From an uncultured Planctomycetaceae bacterium (GTDB taxonomy: Bacteria > Planctomycetota > Planctomycetia > Planctomycetales > Planctomycetaceae): a stretch of DNA of 64,000 bases. The notes beneath the pieces were generated by a model. The model did no database searches. It had not been told where the DNA came from and was given only the letters and a program-made list of their open reading frames with translations. The translations under genes and the position numbers were made by a program. The DNA lies in contig CAIOTJ010000033.1 of the NCBI GenBank assembly GCA_903861195.1, positions 37,637 to 101,636 on the forward strand, read 5' to 3'. Of the stretch, positions 1 through 8,555 are shown in pieces (the first letter of the stretch is position 1; each line of letters begins with the position of its first letter).

Positions 1-120
1 GGGACGGAGGCGGAGGGCACTTCTTAGGCCTCGGTCGGACCGGCTGTTGGGGGGAGCGGACCGGGTGAAAGTGAGTCGCGTTTTTCTGTTGGGAAAGAGT
101 GCTTTTCGGATGGTTGGTCC

Positions 121-342
121 ATGGGTGCGATAATGTGGATTGTGGGATTGGACGGTGTGGGAGGCTTGGCTCGTGGTTGGTACGCCATTCCTTTGATTTT
201 GGCGATCAGCCTGGTCTACAGTGCGAGTCGTCACGAGAACACGTCGCTCATCCTGGTTCGGGCGGCTCGCTTGGTATTGACGATCGGCGGGTTCATGTTG
301 GCCGTCTTGGCCGTTTTGCTGATCCTCTCGCGGGGTGGCTGA
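121..342 (+). CDS. Small two-helix membrane protein upstream of selA
   Basis: A 73-residue protein with two predicted membrane helices (about residues 17-34 and 50-68) joined by a short polar loop with an N/S/R-rich stretch (SRHENTS). I recognise no family. It ends inside the longest possible selA frame and 31 bases before the preferred selA ATG, so it is probably co-transcribed with selA-selD. The start could also be the ATG at 133; the upstream GGATGG is only a weak ribosome site. No catalytic motif is visible. A link to selenium metabolism is inferred from position only. Confidence 0.5.
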   Translation: MGAIMWIVGLDGVGGLARGWYAIPLILAISLVYSASRHENTSLILVRAARLVLTIGGFMLAVLAVLLILSRGG

Positions 343-373
343 GTGGCTCTGTGTTGGGCCAGGACCGAACTTC

Positions 374-1855
374 ATGAGTGCTGACACACTCTGCGATGCT
401 CGATGGCTTCCCTCCGTGGGGGCTATTCTGCGACATCCTGATGCGCAGGATTGCAGCGCGCTTTGGGGGACTGATCTGGTCTGCTCGGAGATCCGGGCGA
501 TTCTCGCTGAACTGCGTTCGCAATTGCTGCAGCGTCAATCCGGCAAAACTCCTGAATCCCTGCGGGAGGAGTTGCTGGCCGAGGTATTGAACCGACTGCG
601 TGTCTCACTTCGGAGTCGTGAGCAGTCGGAATTGGGATCCGTACTGAACGCCACCGGTGTTCTGCTACACACTTCGCTGGGGCGGGCCCCTTTGTCTGTT
701 CGGGCCAGGGAGAGGATTTCAGAGTGTTCCCAAAACTGCAGCCTGGAGATCGATCTTGGAAGCGGCGGCCGATTGACACGGGGACACCAGGTCGAAACCA
801 CTCTACGACAGCTGACTGGTGCTGAGGCAACCTTGGTTGTCAACAACAATGCGGCGGCGACCGTTCTGGTTCTGGCCACCTTGGCGACCGGGCGTGAGGT
901 GCTCATTTCGCGCGGAGAATTGGTGGAGATCGGAGGAAGTTTTCGGCTCCCTGACATTTTCAGTGCCAGCGGCACCATCCTTCGCGAAGTGGGTACAACC
1001 AATCGCACCCGAATCGGGGATTATGAACGAGCAGTGGGGCCGTCAACCGCCTGCCTGATGCGGGTTCATCCTTCCAACTTTCGCATCCGCGGCTTCGTGG
1101 AAAGTGCAACACTGGAAGAGTTGGTGGCCCTTGGACGACGCCACGGAATCCCGGTGATTGATGACATCGGCAGCGGTTCTCTCGTGGAGACAACGCGCTG
1201 GGGCCTGGAGCGGGAACCAACCTTTCAGGCGGGTGTTGCGTGCGGAGCCGACCTCATCTTGGGGAGTGGGGACAAACTCCTGGGAGGTCCCCAGTGTGGT
1301 CTTATTGTCGGTCGAGCGGATTTGATCTCCCGAATGGCCAACCATCCGCTCGCCCGGGCATTCCGCATCGACAAATTGACTCTCTCCGCCCTGCAGGGGA
1401 CTCTCGAGTCGTATCGTCTTGGAACGCAATTGCAGGAAATTCCCATCCTGCAGGCCCTGGAGCAGACGGTCGAGCATTTGGAACAGCGGGCGCGGGCTGT
1501 GATGGCCCAATGGGCGCAGTCGTTTGAAGTGCATGAGGTTTCCGGCGACGAACTGATCTCCGGAGATTGGCGGGTGTCGGTCCAGAAGTCCGTGGCGTCT
1601 GTGGGAGGAGGGACTCTGGCGGATTCTGAAATCCCATCGTGGTCTTTGAACATCAGGCATCGCCAGCTTTCCTGTGAAGCACTGGCGGGGTTGCTGCGCG
1701 CGGGAAGGCCACGCGTGTTTGGACGCGTGCATCGGGACACCATCTGGCTTGACATGCGCAGTCTGTCCCCCGCCGACGATCAACGGCTGCTTTTGGCGTT
1801 GCGGCGACTTGGGGGAGTGAATGGGGGATCCGACCCCCGGATCACAGAGTTGTAG
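374..1855 (+). CDS. selA: L-seryl-tRNA(Sec) selenium transferase
   Basis: PLP-dependent enzyme that converts seryl-tRNA(Sec) to selenocysteinyl-tRNA(Sec) using selenophosphate, in the cytoplasm. At 493 residues it is a little longer than E. coli SelA (463). The N-terminal tRNA-binding part starts LPSVGAILRHP. The aldolase-like PLP domain contains VNNNAAATVLVL, HPSNFRIRGF and the lysine motif GSGDKLLGG, where Lys301 matches E. coli Lys295, the PLP Schiff-base lysine. A GTG at 335 would extend the frame, but it overlaps the upstream gene and adds residues unlike SelA, so the ATG at 374 is preferred. selD starts two bases after the stop. selB and the tRNA(Sec) gene are not visible here and may lie to the left. 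Confidence 0.95.
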   Translation: MSADTLCDARWLPSVGAILRHPDAQDCSALWGTDLVCSEIRAILAELRSQLLQRQSGKTPESLREELLAEVLNRLRVSLRSREQSELGSVLNATGVLLHTSLGRAPLSVRARERISECSQNCSLEIDLGSGGRLTRGHQVETTLRQLTGAEATLVVNNNAAATVLVLATLATGREVLISRGELVEIGGSFRLPDIFSASGTILREVGTTNRTRIGDYERAVGPSTACLMRVHPSNFRIRGFVESATLEELVALGRRHGIPVIDDIGSGSLVETTRWGLEREPTFQAGVACGADLILGSGDKLLGGPQCGLIVGRADLISRMANHPLARAFRIDKLTLSALQGTLESYRLGTQLQEIPILQALEQTVEHLEQRARAVMAQWAQSFEVHEVSGDELISGDWRVSVQKSVASVGGGTLADSEIPSWSLNIRHRQLSCEALAGLLRAGRPRVFGRVHRDTIWLDMRSLSPADDQRLLLALRRLGGVNGGSDPRITEL

Positions 1856-1857
1856 CC

Positions 1858-4143
1858 ATGCACGCTCCGTTGAATTCTCTCCCGGAGAAGGACCTTGTCC
1901 TGATTGGGGGAGGCTACGCGCACCTCCACGTCCTCAGGGAGTGGCGCACCAACCCTCTCCCCGGCGTGCGACTGACAGTCATCTCCCCTGATCGAGAACT
2001 CGTCTACAGTGGAATGCTGCCCGGCGTCATGGCAGGGCTGTATTCCCTCTTCGACGCGACTCTCGATCTACAGCAACTTTGTACGGCAAGTGGCACTCGC
2101 CTGATTGCTGCGGCGGCGAATGGACTGAATCCCGCAGGGCGGGTCATCTCACTGGTCGATCGCCCGCCAATTCCATTTGATCTGGTTTCCATCGCGGTCG
2201 GGTCCATCCCCCAAGTTGCAGATGGTGAGACGCGATCCGGATTGATCTCACTCAAGCCACTCAGGGACTTCCCCCAAAGGTGGGAGCAGGCTGTTCGCAG
2301 GCTGCGCCCCAAACCGTTGGAAAGCATCGACGTCTCTGGATCAGCGCCCCTGAAGGTAGTCATGGTGGGGGGCGGTGCGGCGGGATGTGAGATGACGTTG
2401 GCGCTCGATCGCTGGTTGAACCTCCACAAGGTCAATGCGGAGATCCGGCTCGTGGAATCGGGGCCCGAAATCCTCGGTGGCGGAACTCTGCGCACAATCC
2501 AAAGGATGCGGCACGAGTTGCACCGTCGCGGTATTCAGGTTGAGACATCTCTGAAAATTCTGGGCGTCCGCACCTCGGGAGGTGAGGACCCGATGGAATT
2601 GCAACCGCTGTGGTTGGAGGTCAGTCGCGGAGCCGACTGGCCCGCCGACCTGGTCGTCTGGGCCACCAGTGGTGGTCCCCCGCCACTCCTTTCGCGCCTT
2701 GGGCTGCCGCTGGATGAACAGGGGTTTCTGATGGTGGATCCCACTCTTCAGTCGGTTTCGGGCCTACCCGTGTTTGCCGCTGGCGATGCGGCGGCCCTCC
2801 GGGGAGTCCCCCTGCCCAAAGCAGGGGTTCATGCGGTCCGGCAGGGGGCTCTGCTGTGGGGCAATGTGCGACGGTACTTTCGGGGCGAGCCACTCCAGCC
2901 GTACCGGGCCGGAGGCTTCCTTTCATTGATTTCCCTCGGAGACGGCCGTGCGCTGGGGAATTTTCGCGGCTGGTCTTTCGAAGGAGGGTGGGTCTGGCGT
3001 TGGAAGGACCGGATCGATCGACGGTTCCTCGAGATGAATCGCCCAGCGGGGATGAATTTGATCGGGTCGGAACGCCGGGGAACTGGTGTCATCGAGGATC
3101 CGCAGGATTCCATGCGGTGTACGGGCTGTGGCAGCAAGGTGCCTGCCGAGGTGTTGTCTGACGCGTTGAAGCGGCTGGCCTGTCCTTCACAGGATGGCAC
3201 CTTGGGGACCCGCATCACGCCCGATGATGCCGTTGTCATTGATCGGCAACGTCTCCCCGTCGATGTATTTTCCGTCGACTTTTTTCCGGCCTTTCTCGAT
3301 GACCCCTATCTATTCGGTCGGATTGCCGTGTTGCATGCGCTGAGTGATCTCTGGGCGATGGGAGCACGCCCCGTCGGCGCCCAAGCCCTCGTGACTTTGC
3401 CGCCCGGATCCGTGCGGCAACAGGGCGAAATGTTGTTCCAGCTTCTGGCGGGTGGTTTGCGTGAGTTGCAGGGGGTGGATGCCGAACTGTGGGGGGGGCA
3501 TACGACGGAAGGGGCAGAACTGCAGGCTGGGTTCAGTGTCGCCGGTTGCCTCGATGGTCAACCACCACTCAGGAAATCAGCACTGCTTCCGGGTGACTTC
3601 CTGATTCTGACCAAGCCCTTGGGTGTCGGGGTGGTTCTGGCCGCCTTGCGGATGGGAAGGGGAGCGTCGCGATGTCAGGAAGAGGCGCTGCGATTCATGC
3701 TGCAGTCCAATGCTTCCGCAGCCTGGGTGGCACGGGAGGTCGGGTGCACGGCCGCGACAGATGTCACAGGATTTGGGCTGGCCGGGCACCTCCTGGAAAT
3801 GCTCGAAGCCAGTCGGGTGTCGGCGCGTTTGTCGATCGGGGAGATTCCGAGAATTTCTGGTGCGGAATCCTTGTTGCGAGGCGGGGTAACAACTTCGCTG
3901 GGCCCCTCGAATCGACGAAGGGTGGAGTCGCGACTACGTTGCCAAGGCTCGTCAGCCGGTCCCGATTTGGACTTGCTGTTTGATCCGCAGACTTCCGGAG
4001 GCCTGCTGCTGGGGGTGTCCGCGTCCCAGGTTGATCGGGCTCTGGAACTGCTTCGGAGTTCTGGAGCGCCTGATTCGTGCGTGGTGGGCAAGGTGGAAGC
4101 CTGCGCTGGTCCGGATTCGGACATCGCATTGATCGTGGAATGA
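1858..4143 (+). CDS. selD: FAD/NAD(P)-dependent oxidoreductase fused to selenide, water dikinase
   Basis: A 761-residue two-domain protein. Residues 1 to about 410 form a pyridine nucleotide-disulfide oxidoreductase of NDH-2 type: FAD motif LIGGGYAHLHVL near the N-terminus, a second Rossmann motif VVMVGGGAAGCE, and the C-terminal FAD contact VFAAGDAA. Residues from about 415 to 761 form SelD, which makes selenophosphate from selenide and ATP. The catalytic loop reads TGCGSK: Cys424 and Lys427 match E. coli Cys17 and Lys20, while the dispensable Cys19 is Ser. The codon is TGT, so the enzyme is not itself a selenoprotein. Later motifs include DPQTSGGLL. Such fusions are known in several bacterial groups; the oxidoreductase may supply reduced selenium (inference). 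Directly follows selA. Confidence 0.93.
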   Translation: MHAPLNSLPEKDLVLIGGGYAHLHVLREWRTNPLPGVRLTVISPDRELVYSGMLPGVMAGLYSLFDATLDLQQLCTASGTRLIAAAANGLNPAGRVISLVDRPPIPFDLVSIAVGSIPQVADGETRSGLISLKPLRDFPQRWEQAVRRLRPKPLESIDVSGSAPLKVVMVGGGAAGCEMTLALDRWLNLHKVNAEIRLVESGPEILGGGTLRTIQRMRHELHRRGIQVETSLKILGVRTSGGEDPMELQPLWLEVSRGADWPADLVVWATSGGPPPLLSRLGLPLDEQGFLMVDPTLQSVSGLPVFAAGDAAALRGVPLPKAGVHAVRQGALLWGNVRRYFRGEPLQPYRAGGFLSLISLGDGRALGNFRGWSFEGGWVWRWKDRIDRRFLEMNRPAGMNLIGSERRGTGVIEDPQDSMRCTGCGSKVPAEVLSDALKRLACPSQDGTLGTRITPDDAVVIDRQRLPVDVFSVDFFPAFLDDPYLFGRIAVLHALSDLWAMGARPVGAQALVTLPPGSVRQQGEMLFQLLAGGLRELQGVDAELWGGHTTEGAELQAGFSVAGCLDGQPPLRKSALLPGDFLILTKPLGVGVVLAALRMGRGASRCQEEALRFMLQSNASAAWVAREVGCTAATDVTGFGLAGHLLEMLEASRVSARLSIGEIPRISGAESLLRGGVTTSLGPSNRRRVESRLRCQGSSAGPDLDLLFDPQTSGGLLLGVSASQVDRALELLRSSGAPDSCVVGKVEACAGPDSDIALIVE

Positions 4144-4172
4144 ATCCTGGGCGCGGAGCCGCGTTTCAAGAA

Positions 4173-4216
4173 CAGGACATCGGAATTTGTCCTGACTGCA
4201 ACTGCATCCCCGCAGT
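4173..4216. terminator. Candidate bidirectional terminator between selD and the epimerase gene
   Basis: CAGGACA (4173-4179) and TGTCCTG (4188-4194) form a perfect 7-bp inverted repeat with an 8-nt loop. ACTGC / GCAGT (4195-4199 / 4212-4216) is a second, weaker pair. It lies between two converging genes. There is no strong U-tract on either strand, so termination is an inference. Confidence 0.4.
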
Positions 4217-4959
4217 TAGAGCAGGCTTTCCAGCAACAGCCGAACCTTGCGCAGTTCCACTCCCCTTCCCGAAACATCCATCAGTTCGGGCATGATTTCC
4301 ACACTGAGTGTCCGTGTGAAATTGACACGTTCGAGTTGGCTGATGAGGCGGGCGTAGTCGATTTCTCCCAGTCCGACAGGGACCTGGAGTTGTTCCCGGG
4401 TGGAATCGCGAAGATGGACGTGAAACACGTAGGGAAACACAGGATCCACATTGGTCGAATGATGAGGACCACAGAGAAAACAACTGGGATCCAGCGTGAT
4501 TCCCAATCCTGGTGCGGCCTGACAAAGTTCCACCGCTGTGCGGGGGTCTTCGGAAAGATGACCAATGCGTGTCTTGAAAGAGACCACGATCCCATCGGCG
4601 ATGCCAATCCGGGTCAATTCTCGCAGGCGATCAACTTCCGAGTTGAAAGGCGTCCCGAGAGCGGCCGAGGGAACCGTCACGTGGGGCACCCGCAGCTGCT
4701 TGGCGGTGCGAGTGATGGTGCGAAAATCGGAGAGGGGAATATCGTCTTCAAAACAGAACGACACCGGCGTCAGCCGGGTCATTTCCCGGTATCTGACTGC
4801 AAATCGATCTGGTTCACTTAAAAGTTCAGATGGCTTCAGATGTTCACTGCCTTCACTGAACCACAATTCGACTTTGTCGTATCCCATATCGTCGATATGG
4901 AAACAGGCTTGGTGAATGGGCACATCAGAAAAACAGCGAGTCGAGGCGGCGACCAGCAT
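4216..4959 (-). CDS. Sugar phosphate isomerase/epimerase family TIM-barrel protein
   Basis: A 247-residue protein of the xylose-isomerase-like TIM-barrel (AP endonuclease 2) superfamily. Recognisable elements are MGYDKVELWF near the N-terminus, LGITLDPSCF in the middle, HVHLRDS, VGLGEIDY and the C-terminal LSVEIM; the Asp, His and Glu in these strands are the usual divalent-metal ligands. It is shorter than many family members (about 270-290). The ATG has GGAG nine bases upstream. Substrate cannot be told; planctomycetes carry many paralogues. It stands alone on this strand, convergent with selD and divergent from the small secreted protein. Confidence 0.8.
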   Translation of the reverse strand: MLVAASTRCFSDVPIHQACFHIDDMGYDKVELWFSEGSEHLKPSELLSEPDRFAVRYREMTRLTPVSFCFEDDIPLSDFRTITRTAKQLRVPHVTVPSAALGTPFNSEVDRLRELTRIGIADGIVVSFKTRIGHLSEDPRTAVELCQAAPGLGITLDPSCFLCGPHHSTNVDPVFPYVFHVHLRDSTREQLQVPVGLGEIDYARLISQLERVNFTRTLSVEIMPELMDVSGRGVELRKVRLLLESLL

Positions 4960-5343
4960 TCCATTGCTCTCCGAAAGTCCGTTGGGTAGGGCTCAACCGA
5001 TCACCCGATGCTCCCCAGAATGGACTCCCGGCGACTGTTCGCGGCGATCAATTCCGGGATTGGTAGGGTCATCTCAAGTGGTTTTTTGGAATGGACTTGC
5101 GTCGATTCCCAAGATGGGCTTCCGAGCCCTGTGACTGATCTTGGCAATTTAATCCGGTTGGGATGAATCTGCAAGGCGAATGAATCGAGTCTATGGAAGA
5201 GGTTGTGACCGGCATAGGGATTTTGAACGTAAGGCAGCCTTCACCGCCGATACCTCACCTTGTCTGGAGGTCTTCTACAAGCCCGCACGGATGAGGCTCA
5301 GGCTCCAGTACTTTCTGGTCTGCATTCAGGGGAGATCCTGTCC
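4960..5343. other. 384-bp divergent intergenic region
   Basis: Separates the start of the epimerase gene (-) from the small secreted protein gene (+), so promoters for both should lie here. Frames crossing it lack family features and a credible ribosome site. I see no convincing -35/-10 pair and no repeat. Confidence 0.5.
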
Positions 5344-5697
5344 ATGCGTTCCAATTGGCTGTTTCTTTCGGCCGCCGCAATGTTGCTGACATGCGGTGTG
5401 GGTTGCAGTTCGTCGCAGGTGGTACGCGGTCAGGCCCCTGCTGACGGTGTGGTGGCTGACGATTATTGCGAGGCGGATTGTGACTGCGACGAGTGCAGCC
5501 GCAAAGACCTGCGGCGCGCTCGACGACAGGCCCGCCGCGACGCCCGGCAGGCCAACGGCCATCACTGCGTTCCCTACTCCATTCCGCATGATCTTTCGTA
5601 CCCTGCGCAGGGAGACATGCCTGGGATCGTGCAGTATCCTTATTACACGGTGAAAGGTCCCGATTGCTTCTTCTATGATAGCGATGGGAAACGCTAA
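5344..5697 (+). CDS. Small secreted Cys/Asp-rich protein, putative lipoprotein
   Basis: A 117-residue protein with an N-terminal hydrophobic signal (SNWLFLSAAAMLLTCGVGC). The Cys at its end could be lipidated, although Gly rather than Leu at -3 makes the lipobox non-standard. The mature part holds an acidic Cys cluster (DYCEADCDCDECS) followed by an Arg-rich helix (RRARRQARRDARQ), then a tail with YPYYTVKGPDCF. The pattern suggests metal or nucleic-acid/cell-wall binding, but no family is recognised. The ATG at 5344 is preferred over 5260 because GGGGAG lies ten bases upstream and the signal peptide starts there. Confidence 0.7.
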   Translation: MRSNWLFLSAAAMLLTCGVGCSSSQVVRGQAPADGVVADDYCEADCDCDECSRKDLRRARRQARRDARQANGHHCVPYSIPHDLSYPAQGDMPGIVQYPYYTVKGPDCFFYDSDGKR

Positions 5698-5758
5698 AAC
5701 CTGACGCCCCGGGGTTAGACACTCTGGGTTGTGAGCAGACAGCGGCAGACTTGATTGT

Positions 5759-5777
5759 CCCGATCCCTGCGATCGGG
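5759..5777. terminator. Stem-loop downstream of the small secreted protein gene
   Basis: CCCGATC / GATCGGG forms a perfect 7-bp stem with a 5-nt loop, 61 bases after the stop codon. No U-tract follows, so it may act in processing or stability rather than as a classical terminator. Confidence 0.35.
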
Positions 5778-5873
5778 GAATGAGTCCAGACATCCTGCGG
5801 TTGGCACTCGCCTCCGTGGGATGTCTGCCTTTCGTCCGCCGATCATCGCAACCTCGAGTGGTAATCACGGTCC

Positions 5874-7301
5874 ATGAGCGCTCCGTCGACCTTGCGGTTC
5901 TCATTCCCGAGGTTGCTCGCCTCGATCGCGTTGGCGGCAGTCGTCATTCGAGGCAGTGCCGCCTGGAGTGCCCGTGGACTCTGGGAGAAGGATCGCGATC
6001 TGTACCTCTCCATTGCCCGCCAGATTCTTGCAGGGCAAGGCTTCAGTCGCCCGCTGGTTTGGGTGAAATCCGCGGTCGTGCCTAGGGAGGGAGCATTAGA
6101 GGTCGTTGAGTGGCGGTTGGTTCCCGAACCCGGAGCCGTCCCCGTTTGCCGTGTTTTGGCCCCCGCCGGAGGTTGGAGCCCCGATGCCAGCAATCCAGTC
6201 CAGCCTACAGCGTACCGCCCCCCACTGTATCCCTGCCTGGTCGCCCTGATGATGTGGCTCTGTGGCGGTGTCTGGGGGGTGATTCTGTGTCAGGTCGTCA
6301 TTGGGTTTTTCACCGTGGTCCTGGTTGGGCTGGCCGCAAAACGCCTTGGACTTGGTGAATTCAGTCTTTTGGCGGGGCTCATCGTCGCAGTGGACCCCTT
6401 GCTGGTAAGCTATGCGCCCCAGGTAATGACCGAGACCACCGCTGCAGGGTTGGTTGGGTTCCTCCTCTGGTCGACGTCCCTGAGTCGGGAGCCTTGGAGG
6501 CCTCTGGCAGGAGGGATCAGCTTGGGGCTCTGTGCCCTCTGTCGGCCCACATTTTTGGCTGCGGGGCTGGTGTGGGGGTTGCTGTGGCGGCTTTCGGCCC
6601 CCAGAGTGGACCGCAGTTCGGCCAGCAGGCCGTTGCTGATCATTCCGTGTGCCATGTTTCTGATGGTCGCCCCCTGGGCGATCCGGAATCTGAAGGTCTT
6701 GGGAGACTGGATTCCGGCCACAACCCATGGCGGTTATACCCTTCGTCTCGCCCACAATCCCCTCTACGATGCCTGGTTGTCCGGCGATCGTCTGGTCCCC
6801 TATGACGGCGACAAATTCGCCCGTTACGCGGCACCTCAACTCGGAATCGACGAATTGGAGCACATCGAGCGTGAGGTCGACCGGGCCCATGCCAATGCCG
6901 CCTGGAACCACATCTGGGGACATCCTTGGGAGACCTGGAATTCGGCCTGCAGTCTGTGGAAACGATTTTGGGGACCCGTTCCCGAATCGCAAAGCAACGC
7001 TCCAATCTGGCTGCGTTTGGGGCTCACGATCCATTGGCTGCTGGTCGGAATGTCGGCGATGGCAGGTTTGTGGCGTCTGTCTGGTGAGTCACGGTCCAGT
7101 ATGTTCAGTCTCTGTGTCGCATTGCTCGTAAGCTTCACCGCGGCCCATACTTTGTATTGGGCAGACGCCCGTATGCGGGCACCTTTGGTTCCCGTGTTGG
7201 CGCTGTTGTCGGCCAATGGCTGTCGATGGCTGGTCGGGCGGATGCGATTGTGCCGAATCAACGAACAACAGCCGCCGGCCGGAGAATTCCCCCAGAATTA
7301 A
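5874..7301 (+). CDS. GT39-like (ArnT/PMT family) membrane glycosyltransferase
   Basis: A 475-residue integral membrane protein with roughly nine hydrophobic segments. The first periplasmic loop carries EKDRDLYLSIARQILAGQGF and later TAYRPPLYP, typical of polyprenyl-phosphate-sugar transferases of the ArnT/dolichyl-P-mannose mannosyltransferase superfamily; the acidic pair in KDRD is the likely metal/sugar-phosphate site. It should transfer a sugar from an undecaprenyl carrier onto a lipid or protein on the outer face of the cytoplasmic membrane; the acceptor is unknown. No obvious operon partner. Confidence 0.8.
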   Translation: MSAPSTLRFSFPRLLASIALAAVVIRGSAAWSARGLWEKDRDLYLSIARQILAGQGFSRPLVWVKSAVVPREGALEVVEWRLVPEPGAVPVCRVLAPAGGWSPDASNPVQPTAYRPPLYPCLVALMMWLCGGVWGVILCQVVIGFFTVVLVGLAAKRLGLGEFSLLAGLIVAVDPLLVSYAPQVMTETTAAGLVGFLLWSTSLSREPWRPLAGGISLGLCALCRPTFLAAGLVWGLLWRLSAPRVDRSSASRPLLIIPCAMFLMVAPWAIRNLKVLGDWIPATTHGGYTLRLAHNPLYDAWLSGDRLVPYDGDKFARYAAPQLGIDELEHIEREVDRAHANAAWNHIWGHPWETWNSACSLWKRFWGPVPESQSNAPIWLRLGLTIHWLLVGMSAMAGLWRLSGESRSSMFSLCVALLVSFTAAHTLYWADARMRAPLVPVLALLSANGCRWLVGRMRLCRINEQQPPAGEFPQN

Positions 7302-7358
7302 GTGCTGACCCTGGAATTCGGGCAGGCATTGAGACGGTCTCCACCACTCGCCGGCAAT

Positions 7359-8555
7359 TCAGATCGCCGTGAAGTCGCAGAGGAATTCCACCTCCGCACA
7401 TTGCGGATGGCTGGTCTTGATCCAGATTTTCGCCGCGTCGAGTCCCTTGCGCACTCGGGGAGAACTTCCGGGAGCGAATCGGATATCGAGGTCAAACTTC
7501 AAACCTTTGCCCCGAAATGAATCATCACGGCGATGCGAGAAATGGAGGTCCGGATCGCTGCTCCGGATTTCCAGCAAATGCAGGTCGGGAACTGAATCGT
7601 CTTCGCAGAAGAGCAGCAGTTTGACCGCTGTTCCCGACTGGGCGGGAAAAGTCCCCAACGAGAGTGTGTTTTGGTCGGCATACCAACCTTTCCCAAGGAA
7701 TCGAAATGGACCACGCCGGGTTCCCGTCAAATACAGGATAATTTCCTGCCCCGGAAGATTCGGGGCCAGCGTCTGACCCCTGAGAGGTGGGATGTTCGTG
7801 ACCACTCGGATTGGATATCGAAAGGAGCCTCGAGGCATTTCCGGCCGAAGACTGATGATCAACCGGTTGCCCGGGCGTTCCCCCTGGGGAGTCTCGGCAT
7901 TGACACGAGCGACGCGTTCGACCCGGACATCGATCGGCGCTTCACCAGAATCAATCGATTCGATTGAGAAGTCTTCTCTCAGGGGGCTCATGATTGATCC
8001 GACGAATTCCGTCGGTCGGTTCTCCAAAACCTCAGGAATGTCCCAGTCTTCCTGGGGACTTTTCAAGATCGCCTGAAGTGCCGAGCCCAGAATGGCCAGT
8101 CGAATTTCCGGCTGTTTGGGATCGTTGGAGTTGATGACGACGAACTTCTCAAAGGATTCAGATCCCGGACGGGGACGCCAGTTGATCTTGATCTCTGCCG
8201 ACTCACCGACAGGGATTGGGGCAAGCGGAAAGTCAACAAACTCACAATCACAGACCGCCTTGCCGGGGACCAGCATCAATGGGGCGTCTCCCCGATTTTG
8301 GATCTGCGTGCTGACGGTCGCTTCCTCTCCTTCGAAGAGTTGCCCAAACCGGAATTCCGCTTTGTCAACAACCGCCCGCGGCCAGGGGCCTGTCTCCGAG
8401 GGAGCGACCTTGACCGTAGGTTGTCTCAGGAATTGGTCTTCAACATCTGGAAAGATCGGCTCTCCGCGAAACCAGGCAACCAGTGGGAACAGGGCGAGAA
8501 TGAGGACGAAAAGTCCAGAGACTGCCAACCACTTTCGAATCGATTCGGAACTCAT
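7359..8555 (-). CDS. DUF1573-containing membrane-anchored protein (third copy)
   Basis: A 398-residue protein with one N-terminal membrane helix (WLAVSGLFVLILALFPLVAW) and a periplasmic DUF1573/Ig-like (ASH-type) domain: FRFGQLFEGEEA, IQNRGDAPLML, the family CxC motif (AVCDCEF) and IKINWRPR. A second beta-rich part follows (FVVINSNDPKQPEIRLAILG and on). The start is the ATG overlapping the upstream cytochrome stop as TGATG, which implies translational coupling; a frame start at 8588 is less likely. Function unknown; DUF1573 proteins are numerous in planctomycetes. The CxC motif and the cytochrome partner suggest a redox or assembly role (inference). Confidence 0.85.
   Translation of the reverse strand: MSSESIRKWLAVSGLFVLILALFPLVAWFRGEPIFPDVEDQFLRQPTVKVAPSETGPWPRAVVDKAEFRFGQLFEGEEATVSTQIQNRGDAPLMLVPGKAVCDCEFVDFPLAPIPVGESAEIKINWRPRPGSESFEKFVVINSNDPKQPEIRLAILGSALQAILKSPQEDWDIPEVLENRPTEFVGSIMSPLREDFSIESIDSGEAPIDVRVERVARVNAETPQGERPGNRLIISLRPEMPRGSFRYPIRVVTNIPPLRGQTLAPNLPGQEIILYLTGTRRGPFRFLGKGWYADQNTLSLGTFPAQSGTAVKLLLFCEDDSVPDLHLLEIRSSDPDLHFSHRRDDSFRGKGLKFDLDIRFAPGSSPRVRKGLDAAKIWIKTSHPQCAEVEFLCDFTAI

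Noticed and set aside
1..120. Possible tRNA(Sec) or end of selB upstream of the selA operon
   Set aside because: No cloverleaf with a TCA anticodon and no selB-like coding sequence could be made out in these bases.
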